Source: an uncultured Prevotellaceae bacterium
GTDB lineage: Bacteria > Bacteroidota > Bacteroidia > Bacteroidales > Bacteroidaceae
Direction: 5' to 3'
NCBI GenBank assembly: GCA_902776545.1
Contig: CACYQO010000033.1
Span: forward strand, 21,111 to 85,110
DNA: 64,000 nt
In this document: positions 24,989-31,925 of the stretch, piece by piece
Layout of the letters: each line of letters opens with the position of its first letter
Numbering within the stretch: position 1 is the first letter of the stretch
Position numbers and translations under genes: made by a program
The notes under the pieces: generated by a model
Databases searched by the model: none
What the model saw: only the letters and a program-made list of their open reading frames with translations
What the model was told of the DNA's origin: nothing

Positions 24989-26797
24989 TTATTCTGTGCT
25001 CAGTCCGCGGACGAAGCCGGCATAGACATGCTTACGATAGAAGTTTTGATCCCAGATGCCTACAGGCTCGCCACCGCGCCATCCGCTCTGTGCAGGTGCG
25101 TCGTTGGTACACCACTGGCAGATGCCCCACTGCTGCTCTGGCGGAATAATGCGGAAGTACTCCTTGATAATCCACTCGTAGAAATCGGCCATCTTCTGGT
25201 GCTCAGCCTCGGTCACTTCCTTGGTCTTGATAGAGCTTCCCCATCTGTTTGAACCGCGCACGTAGCCCATATCCATCTCGCTGACACGGCAGAGCTTTCC
25301 GCTGGCGGCGATCACCTCAAACATCTTGGTGATATGCTTCTTGATACCGTCGAGAATATTATCGTCTTCAAAGCAGCTGATGTGCATCTGCGTGCCGATG
25401 CCGTCAATCTTAGTCACACCGTCAGCCTCCCATTTCTTAATCCAGCCGACAAGGCTCTTCACCTTCTTGTTGTCGTCCCAGTCGGACTCCAGGTTGTAGT
25501 CGTTGATGAAGAGTTTTACATCATCGGGACCATATTTGCGGGCCAGACGACAGGCCTGACGCACGTATTCAAGGTCGCCCATGTAGTCTTGCCAGTAGAA
25601 GGCGTCGCCGCCGACATCCCATGTGGCATCGGGATTGCCGTCGGGACTATAGGCCTCAGAGTGTTGCAAGAGGTAGTTGCCTTCACCGTCGTTGCCACCG
25701 CCAGAGATGGCCTCGTTGACGAGGTCGAATGCCTTCACCTTACCGTCGCAAGCCTCCATCATGCCCTTGATCCACAAGTCCATAGCATAGACGAGCGTGT
25801 CGTGCATCTCCTGTGGTGTCTGGGGAATGGTAGCGCCTACATAACCTTCGAACTTGATGTCCTTGACATAGATGTCGCCCACGAAGTCACCACACTGGAG
25901 CATGAAGAAACTGTTATCGACGGCAGCCTTATAGCTGACCTCCACCTCCTGCCATTCTGTTGTGAAAGGAATGTCAGGATATTCGCCGCTGGTCCAGTCG
26001 CCCAGCTTGCTGTGAAGATAGCCTGCCTCTGAGCCTTTCACGGTCATGGTCATCTTGTAGGTCTTGTCAGTCTGCGTGGGAATGTCGGTCATAGCCAGGA
26101 ACTGCACATCCCAAGAGTTGGTATTCATCTTGGTGGTATGGATGTTGAGACCATTGGTGTTGTCGAAATTGAGCGTATAGCCATAAGTGGTCTCATCAGA
26201 TTTCCAGCCTACGGACTTGTCTTTGCGGAAATCCTTGCTGGCGATTGTTGTCCATACTTCTTCGCCGCCATTGGGATCTTGCTTGTCGGCCAGAAGCTTC
26301 AGCAACCAGCCCTTGGGCTGCTGGGAGTGCCAGGCGAGTGTGTGACCATAGACGCCGAGACCAGCATCGGTGGCGGCATCCACATATTTCTTCACGGTGG
26401 TGAAGTTCATGTTACCGTTGCCGTCAACGCAACTTGCCATCTTCATGGCATTGCCTGCAACGGTTTCTGAGAAGTTCTTGTTGGTCAGGTTTCTGACCAG
26501 GGAATTGTTGAGATAGTCATTGACGGTGGTTCCGGCACCCAGCTTGAAGTTGGGATACTTCGTGTAGTCGATGTACTCCTTGAGTGCCTTGAAGTCATCG
26601 AGGTAACGGTAGTTGTCATCGTCGGGCTTGCCCAATTGGAACTTTTCCTTAGCCACAGGTTCGGGATCGGGCTCCGGATCTGGAGTCGGCTCGGGAACGG
26701 TGGGATTGTCCTCGATGCCGGTGCATGAGGTCACTGTGAGGCCGCTCAGTGTCAGCGAGGCGGCCAGCATGTAAATAAAATACTTTTTCATTGTCAT
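24989..26797 (-). CDS. GH10 endo-1,4-beta-xylanase lipoprotein with an inserted carbohydrate-binding module
   Basis: Hydrolyses the xylan backbone; a surface or periplasmic lipoprotein. About 602 residues from ATG 26797; an earlier in-frame start overlaps the next gene and is rejected. Signal with lipobox LTVTSC, then a Pro/Asp/Glu linker (PEPTPDPEPDPEP). The GH10 barrel opens with FKLGAGTTV and GHTLAWHSQQPKGW. It is interrupted by about 150 residues resembling CBM4/CBM22 (WTTIASKDFRKDKSVGW to DIYVKDIKFEGYVG), then resumes with the acid/base Glu in AFDLVNEAI, GTQMHISCF, and the nucleophile Glu in RVSEMDMG. This split-catalytic-domain plan is known from Prevotella xylanases. No SusC/D genes are adjacent. 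Confidence 0.95.
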   Translation of the reverse strand: MTMKKYFIYMLAASLTLSGLTVTSCTGIEDNPTVPEPTPDPEPDPEPVAKEKFQLGKPDDDNYRYLDDFKALKEYIDYTKYPNFKLGAGTTVNDYLNNSLVRNLTNKNFSETVAGNAMKMASCVDGNGNMNFTTVKKYVDAATDAGLGVYGHTLAWHSQQPKGWLLKLLADKQDPNGGEEVWTTIASKDFRKDKSVGWKSDETTYGYTLNFDNTNGLNIHTTKMNTNSWDVQFLAMTDIPTQTDKTYKMTMTVKGSEAGYLHSKLGDWTSGEYPDIPFTTEWQEVEVSYKAAVDNSFFMLQCGDFVGDIYVKDIKFEGYVGATIPQTPQEMHDTLVYAMDLWIKGMMEACDGKVKAFDLVNEAISGGGNDGEGNYLLQHSEAYSPDGNPDATWDVGGDAFYWQDYMGDLEYVRQACRLARKYGPDDVKLFINDYNLESDWDDNKKVKSLVGWIKKWEADGVTKIDGIGTQMHISCFEDDNILDGIKKHITKMFEVIAASGKLCRVSEMDMGYVRGSNRWGSSIKTKEVTEAEHQKMADFYEWIIKEYFRIIPPEQQWGICQWCTNDAPAQSGWRGGEPVGIWDQNFYRKHVYAGFVRGLSTE

Positions 26798-26831
26798 ATA
26801 AATATAGATGTTGATAATATGATTCTGATCA

Positions 26832-27608
26832 TCAGACAGCTTGGCGTCGACGGAATTCGGCACAGGTGACGGCAGTGGCGATGGCTACATTGAGGCTCTC
26901 GGCGGTGTCGTCGGTGCGGTAGCTGGGAATGAGCAGGCGACGGTTCACCCTTTGGCGAATCTCTGGCGAGATGCCATTGCCCTCGTTGCCCATGACGATG
27001 AGTCCGTGAGGAGTGAGCGGCTGGGTGTAGATGTTGTCGCCGTCGAGCAGGGTGCCATAGACGGGATAGTCTGCAGGCAGGGTGTCGAGGAACTCTAAAA
27101 GATTAAAATATATAATGTTCACGCGCGCGATGCTGCCCATGGTGGCCTGAACGACCTTCGGGTTCCAGGCGTCGACGGTGTCTTCGCTACAGAAGATCTG
27201 TTCGATGCCGAACCAGTCGGCAATGCGGATGATGGTGCCGAGATTGCCGGGATCCTGAATGCCATCGAGAGCAAGGGCAAGTGAAAAGTGAGAAGTGAAA
27301 AGTGAAAAGTTGGCTGGTGCCGTGGAGGGGATGGGGAAGAGGGCGAGGACTTGCTGCGGGTGCTGGAGGAAGCTCAAGCGGCGGAGTTCCTCATCGGTGA
27401 CCTCTGTGATGACAGATGACAGATGACAGTTTCCAGATGCGTGGTCTTTCAGCCAGTCGTCGGTGGCGAAGACGGCGTGTGGCTGGTAGTGGGCGAGAAG
27501 ATCGCCGACCACCTTCGTGCCTTCTGCCACGAAGAGACCTTCACGACGGCGGAACTTCTTCTGTTCCAGCTGACGGACGAATTTGATCTGATTCTTACTG
27601 ATTGCCAA
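26832..27608 (-). CDS. SpoU/TrmH-family RNA 2'-O-methyltransferase
   Basis: Transfers a methyl group from S-adenosylmethionine to a ribose 2'-OH in rRNA or tRNA; knotted SPOUT fold. 258 residues with a TTG start, since a TAA lies just upstream and no ATG is available. An N-terminal substrate-binding part (KKFRRREGLFVAEGTKVV) is followed by motif 1 LALDGIQDPGNLGTIIRIADWFG, motif 2 GLIVMGNEGNGIS and motif 3 LLIPSYRTDDTAESLNVAIATAV. Between the domains, residues [13 protein letters not shown] are written by GTGAAAA 7-mers (27279-27313). It diverges from tamL, a conserved arrangement in this phylum. Confidence 0.93.
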   Translation of the reverse strand: MAISKNQIKFVRQLEQKKFRRREGLFVAEGTKVVGDLLAHYQPHAVFATDDWLKDHASGNCHLSSVITEVTDEELRRLSFLQHPQQVLALFPIPSTAPANFSLFTSHFSLALALDGIQDPGNLGTIIRIADWFGIEQIFCSEDTVDAWNPKVVQATMGSIARVNIIYFNLLEFLDTLPADYPVYGTLLDGDNIYTQPLTPHGLIVMGNEGNGISPEIRQRVNRRLLIPSYRTDDTAESLNVAIATAVTCAEFRRRQAV

Positions 27609-27652
27609 TGATTATACCAACGGATTTTACGGATTATACGGATTATCCTGTG

Positions 27653-27660
27653 CAAAGGTA
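27653..27660 (-). promoter_or_regulatory. -7 box for the SpoU methyltransferase gene
   Basis: Minus-strand TACCTTTG followed by CACAGG, 45 bp upstream of the TTG start. It is embedded in period-10 ACGGATTATA repeats (27615-27700) shared with the divergent tamL promoter. Confidence 0.5.
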
Positions 27661-27702
27661 CAAAAAAAAGCAGAGATTATACGGATTACACGGATTTTTT
27701 TG

Positions 27703-27710
27703 TAATTTTG
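27703..27710 (+). promoter_or_regulatory. -7 box for tamL
   Basis: TAATTTTG followed by CAG, 22 bp before the tamL ATG. The -33 position is occupied by the ACGGATTACA repeat. Confidence 0.45.
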
Positions 27711-27731
27711 CAGATAAATTAAGACAGGCAG

Positions 27732-29942
27732 ATGAAAATTCCGATGTTGAAACAGTGTTTGGCGATGGTCGCAGGAGCGTTGATCCTGTGCGGCTGTTCG
27801 GCTACCCGGCATCTGCCTGAAGGCTCCTATATGTTGAATAAGGTCCGTGTGGTGGCCGACGATAAGTACAAGGACATCGACCCGCTGGCATTGAAGGACT
27901 ACGTGAGGCAGAAGAGTAACACGCGCTGGCTGTCGACGGTGAAGGTGCCGTTGGGCATCTATTCGTTGGCAGGACGTGACAGCACTTGGCTGAACCGCGC
28001 CCTGTGGTCGATGGGCGAGGCACCTGTGGTGTTCGACACGCTGCTGGCCCGACAGAGTTGCGAAGACCTGAAACAGGCGCTGGAGAACAAAGGCTATCTC
28101 GATGCGGAGGTGGCACTGTATGTGGACTATAAGAAGCGGAAGTGCAATGCCATGTATGTGCTGCGTCCCGGCACGCCGTACAAGATCCGCCAATATGAGA
28201 CAGTCATCCAGGACTCAGTGATCGACAAGCTACTGATGCGTCGCAACGGTTCGCTCTATGCCGGCAAGCAGTTCAGTGCCGAGGCGCTGAACGAAGAGCG
28301 CAATGGGATTACCTCATATCTGCAAGACCGAGGCTACTACCGTTTCCATAAAGAGTTCATCACCTATCGAGCCAAGAGGCATGATAAAGAGAAAGAAGTC
28401 GATCTGACGCTTGTGCTGCATCCTTATTATCGTTCGGCAGAAGACAGCAGTACGCTGCACACGCAGTATTTCATCCGCGACGTGAGTTTTGTCAGCGGCA
28501 TGCCCGACTCGACGATCCACCTGCGCCGTCATGTGCTGGAGGAGAACACCTTCATCGAGGCAGGACAGCCTTATTCTGCTGCAGCACTGCGTAAGACCTA
28601 CAACCACTTCGGGCGTCTGAACGCCGTGAAGTTCACAAACATCAACTACGAACTGGTGCCCGACTCTGCACTCCTGGACGCGAAGGTCTTTGTGCAGACG
28701 AACAAGCCGTCGAGCATCAGTTTCCAGCCCGAAGGCACGAACACCTCGGGCGATCTGGGTGCTGCGCTCTCGCTGACCTATCAGAACCGTAATCTTTTCC
28801 GTGGGTCGGAGGTGCTAAGTGTGCAGTTGCGCGGTGCGTATGAGGCGATACAAGGACTGGAAGGCTACGACAATCAGGACTTCTTCGAATACAGTCTGGA
28901 GAGCCGCCTGTCGTTCCCACGTTTCATCTTCCCCTTCCTGAGTCCCGGTTACCGCAGGAGCATCATCGCCACCAGTGATGTGTCGTTGCTCTTTGACTCT
29001 CAAGACCGTCCGGAGTTCCACCGTCGTTTGCTCTCTGCCGGCTGGCACTATCAGTGGAAACAGGAGAACAGCATGAACAGCTATCGTCTGGATCTCATAG
29101 ATCTGAACTATGTGTTCATGCCCTGGATCAGCCAGACCTTCCGCGATGAGTATCTGTCGGACGATTCTAACTCGAACGCCATCCTGAAATACAACTACGA
29201 GGATCTGTTCATCATGAAGATCGGCTTCGGCTATGCCTATAGCAACGGACGGACTGCCGTGAAGACGAACGTCGAGACGGCTGGCAATCTGCTCGACCTC
29301 TACGCTCATACCTTCAACACGCCGAAGAACGAACTGGGACAGTACATGACCTTCAACATCGCCTATGCCCAGTATGCGAAGTTTGACATCGAATTCGTCC
29401 ACCGGCTCTTCGAGTGGGAAAACAGTCAGCTGGTGTTCCATACGGGCTTCGGCATTGCCTATCCCTATGGCAACAGCGAGGTACTGCCGTTTGAAAAGCG
29501 ATACTTTGCCGGTGGTGCCAACAGTGTGCGCGGATGGAGTGTGCGCAGTCTGGGCCCAGGCAGATATAAGGACAAGGACGGCAAGATCAACTTCATCACC
29601 CAGACAGGCGACATGAAACTCGACCTGAACCTTGAATACCGTTCGCACTTGTTCTGGAAGTTCGCCTGGGCGATGTTCGTCGATGCGGGTAACATCTGGA
29701 CTCTGCGCGACTATAAGGATCAGCCTGGAGGACAGTTCAAGTTCTCCAGACTGCTCGACGACCTGGCTGTGGGTTACGGCATGGGTCTGCGGCTGAACTT
29801 CGACTTTTTCATCCTGCGTTTCGACTTTGGTATGAAAGCCATCAATCCAGCTTTTGAGGAAGAAGAGACGCATTATCCCATCACCAATCCACGCCTGAGC
29901 AGGGATTTTGCCTTCCATTTTGCCGTCGGGATGCCGTTCTGA
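27732..29942 (+). CDS. tamL: TamL: lipidated BamA/TamA-family outer membrane assembly protein
   Basis: Outer membrane insertase that works with TamB in envelope biogenesis; in Bacteroidetes TamA is replaced by a lipoprotein version. 736 residues. Lipobox LILCGC at about residues 15-20, followed by SATRHLPEGSYMLNKV, the typical TamL start. POTRA-like repeats span about 50-330 (KGYLDAEVALYVDYKKRK, RDRGYYRF). The Omp85 barrel carries FRGSEVLSVQLRGAYE, GFGIAYPYGNSEVLPFEKRYFAGGANSVRGW (substrate loop with the RGW motif) and ends AVGMPF with a terminal phenylalanine. Divergent from the methyltransferase gene. Confidence 0.93.
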   Translation: MKIPMLKQCLAMVAGALILCGCSATRHLPEGSYMLNKVRVVADDKYKDIDPLALKDYVRQKSNTRWLSTVKVPLGIYSLAGRDSTWLNRALWSMGEAPVVFDTLLARQSCEDLKQALENKGYLDAEVALYVDYKKRKCNAMYVLRPGTPYKIRQYETVIQDSVIDKLLMRRNGSLYAGKQFSAEALNEERNGITSYLQDRGYYRFHKEFITYRAKRHDKEKEVDLTLVLHPYYRSAEDSSTLHTQYFIRDVSFVSGMPDSTIHLRRHVLEENTFIEAGQPYSAAALRKTYNHFGRLNAVKFTNINYELVPDSALLDAKVFVQTNKPSSISFQPEGTNTSGDLGAALSLTYQNRNLFRGSEVLSVQLRGAYEAIQGLEGYDNQDFFEYSLESRLSFPRFIFPFLSPGYRRSIIATSDVSLLFDSQDRPEFHRRLLSAGWHYQWKQENSMNSYRLDLIDLNYVFMPWISQTFRDEYLSDDSNSNAILKYNYEDLFIMKIGFGYAYSNGRTAVKTNVETAGNLLDLYAHTFNTPKNELGQYMTFNIAYAQYAKFDIEFVHRLFEWENSQLVFHTGFGIAYPYGNSEVLPFEKRYFAGGANSVRGWSVRSLGPGRYKDKDGKINFITQTGDMKLDLNLEYRSHLFWKFAWAMFVDAGNIWTLRDYKDQPGGQFKFSRLLDDLAVGYGMGLRLNFDFFILRFDFGMKAINPAFEEEETHYPITNPRLSRDFAFHFAVGMPF

Positions 29943-30047
29943 GAAGTGAAAAGAGAGAAGTGAAAAGTGGGAAGTATTGGCTGAATAGTTAAAAAATAAC
30001 AAGGCGGTAGCAAATTTTTCACTTTTCACTCTTCACTTTTCACTTCT
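29943..30047. repeat. Facing arrays of GTGAAAA 7-mers between tamL and the WalJ-like gene
   Basis: AGAAGTGAAAAG-type units at 29943-29972 and the complementary TTTTCAC/TTCTCAC units at 30017-30047 face each other across about 45 bp, so a transcript could fold into a long A/U-rich stem. Confidence 0.8.
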
Positions 30048-30053
30048 TTGTTG

Positions 30054-30061
30054 TACCTTTG
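30054..30061 (+). promoter_or_regulatory. -7 box for the WalJ-like gene
   Basis: TACCTTTG followed by CACG, 20 bp before the ATG at 30081. The 7-mer array occupies the -33 position. Confidence 0.5.
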
Positions 30062-30080
30062 CACGAAAATATAAACAGAC

Positions 30081-30905
30081 ATGTTGAGATTTATATCGTT
30101 TGGAAGTGGCAGCAGCGGAAACTGCTATTACTTCGGTACTGCCACAGACGGACTGATGATAGATATAGGCGTAGGCATACGCACCCTGAAGAAGTACTGC
30201 AAGGACTACGGCATCCAGCTGCAGTCTGTGAAGCACTTGCTGATTACCCACGACCATGCTGATCATATCAAGTCGGTAGGGGCGTTCAGCTTTGAGTATC
30301 ATGTGCCCGTCTATGCCACAAAGGCCGTCCACAAAGGCATCGACAACAACTACTGTATCTCTCGGAAGGTGGCCGACGATATGAGACGTTATGTCGAGAT
30401 CGGTCAGCCGTTCACCGTAGGAGAGTTTCATGTAAGGCCCTTTGCCGTGCCTCATGATGCCAGCGAGAATGTGGGATATGAGATGCAGGTGGAGGGAATG
30501 ACCTTGGTGATTATGACTGATGCCGGGTCGGTGACTGAGGAGATGAAAGAAATCATCTCGCGTGCCAACTACCTCATCATCGAGGCAAACCACGATGTGG
30601 AGATGGTGAATAGCGGACCTTATCCGGAGTTTCTCAAGAAACGTATCCTCAGTCCCAGTGGTCATCTGTCGAACAAAGAGTGCGGCATGGTGATCGCGGA
30701 GAATATGACAGAGAATCTACGTCACGTGTGGCTCTGTCATCTCAGCGAGGAGAACAACCATCCTGAACTGGCCCGCAAGACCGTTGAGACCATCCTTCGC
30801 AGCTATGGCATCGTGCCTGGCAAGGATGTGGAGCTCGAGGTGCTGCGCCGTCATTTGCCAACAGGAGTTTATGAGTTGGAGAGAGAAGTGAAAAGTGAGA
30901 AGTGA
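30081..30905 (+). CDS. MBL-fold metallo-hydrolase, WalJ/YycJ type
   Basis: Metallo-beta-lactamase-fold hydrolase, probably a nuclease of the WalJ/YycJ family linked to DNA or cell wall upkeep in other bacteria. 274 residues. The start LRFISFGSGSSGNCYYF is diagnostic. The metal motif is THDHADH (about 56-62). AVPHDASENVGYEM and MTDAGSVT supply further ligands, and LSPSGHLSN and CHLSEENNHPELA come near the end. The final residues EREVKSEK and the stop are written by GAAGTGAAAAGTGA repeats. The preceding HLPTGVYEL is a natural end, so the tail is probably an extension. Followed by DUF4375 and smpB. Confidence 0.9.
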   Translation: MLRFISFGSGSSGNCYYFGTATDGLMIDIGVGIRTLKKYCKDYGIQLQSVKHLLITHDHADHIKSVGAFSFEYHVPVYATKAVHKGIDNNYCISRKVADDMRRYVEIGQPFTVGEFHVRPFAVPHDASENVGYEMQVEGMTLVIMTDAGSVTEEMKEIISRANYLIIEANHDVEMVNSGPYPEFLKKRILSPSGHLSNKECGMVIAENMTENLRHVWLCHLSEENNHPELARKTVETILRSYGIVPGKDVELEVLRRHLPTGVYELEREVKSEK

Positions 30906-30911
30906 AAAGTG

Positions 30912-31418
30912 ATGAAAGAGGTGATTGTAAAGGATGCGGATCTGCAACAGGCAGCGATGGAGGGCATGGATGCCTTCATCGGTGTGTTTGTGAAAGCCAT
31001 CTACGACAGTATCGGCGGTGAACTGACGCCAGAGACTATGCAGGAACTGAATGCAGACCAGATGACATTGCTGGCCTGGAACACCTTGCACGAGGAAGTG
31101 ATGGACGGCGGGTTTGTGCAGCTGATCCATAACGGCTATGGCACATTCATCTTCAAGAATCCGCTGGCCAAGGCTCTCAATAAGCTGTGGGGTATGCGTG
31201 AGTTGTCTAAGCTGATTTATGATGCACATACCCTATGGCTCAAGCATCGTGAGGAGATAGAGAAGGAGATGACCGAAGAGGAGTTTATGGCTCTCTTCGA
31301 GCAGTTCCCCGACTTCGACGACCTCGACGATCAGTTTGTAGAGCATGAGGAGGAATGGACAGAAGACATTGCACACTATATTGACGATCATCTCGATCGC
31401 TTTGCGACTATCATATGA
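30912..31418 (+). CDS. DUF4375/DMP19-family protein
   Basis: 168 residues from ATG 30912; the GTG three bases earlier belongs to a 7-mer repeat. Small acidic cytoplasmic protein. [24 protein letters not shown] matches the N-G-G-F-x-Q-x-x-x-N-G core of DUF4375 (DMP19-like) proteins, which have a helical fold; DMP19 is known as a DNA-mimic protein in Neisseria. The C-terminal part is strongly acidic ([21 protein letters not shown]), consistent with but not proving DNA mimicry. It overlaps smpB by ATGA. Confidence 0.8.
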   Translation: MKEVIVKDADLQQAAMEGMDAFIGVFVKAIYDSIGGELTPETMQELNADQMTLLAWNTLHEEVMDGGFVQLIHNGYGTFIFKNPLAKALNKLWGMRELSKLIYDAHTLWLKHREEIEKEMTEEEFMALFEQFPDFDDLDDQFVEHEEEWTEDIAHYIDDHLDRFATII

Positions 31419-31897
31419 ATAAAACAGAAGAACAGATCAGGAAGAAGAGTCCTGTACAGATAAAGAACAAGAAGGCGTCGTTTGAATACTTCTTCATCGA
31501 GACCTTCACAGCCGGCATCGTGCTCACAGGTACGGAGATCAAGAGCATCCGTCTCGGCAAGGCCAGTCTGGTGGATACCTATTGCACTGTCATCAATGGG
31601 GAACTGTGGGTGAAGGGTATGAGCATCAGTCCGTATTTCTATGGCTCGTATAACAACCATGAGATGAAACGTGACCGTAAGCTGTTGCTTACTAAGCGTG
31701 AGATTCGACAGTTGGCGAGTGCCACGAAGCAGACAGGCTATACTATCGTACCTCTGCTGGTGTTCATTGATGAGAAAGGACGTGCAAAGATGGATATCGC
31801 CCTGTGTAAAGGTAAGAAGGAGTTTGACAAGCGTCAGACGCTGAAAGAGAAAGAAGATCGCCGTGAGATCGACAGGGCGATGAAGGTGTATAAATAA
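31415..31897 (+). CDS. smpB: SsrA-binding protein SmpB
   Basis: Binds tmRNA and delivers it to stalled ribosomes for trans-translation. 160 residues, usual length. Motifs [36 protein letters not shown] and [14 protein letters not shown] are family signatures. The C-terminal tail [26 protein letters not shown] is the basic helix that enters the decoding centre. It overlaps the DUF4375 stop by 4 bp. The tmRNA gene is not in this window. Confidence 0.97.
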   Translation: MNKTEEQIRKKSPVQIKNKKASFEYFFIETFTAGIVLTGTEIKSIRLGKASLVDTYCTVINGELWVKGMSISPYFYGSYNNHEMKRDRKLLLTKREIRQLASATKQTGYTIVPLLVFIDEKGRAKMDIALCKGKKEFDKRQTLKEKEDRREIDRAMKVYK

Positions 31898-31925
31898 CCA
31901 CAGATTTCACAGATTACACAGATTA

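Noticed and set aside
24989-26797. Xylan utilisation locus
   Set aside because: Only the xylanase is present; no SusC/SusD pair, regulator or other glycosidase is adjacent.
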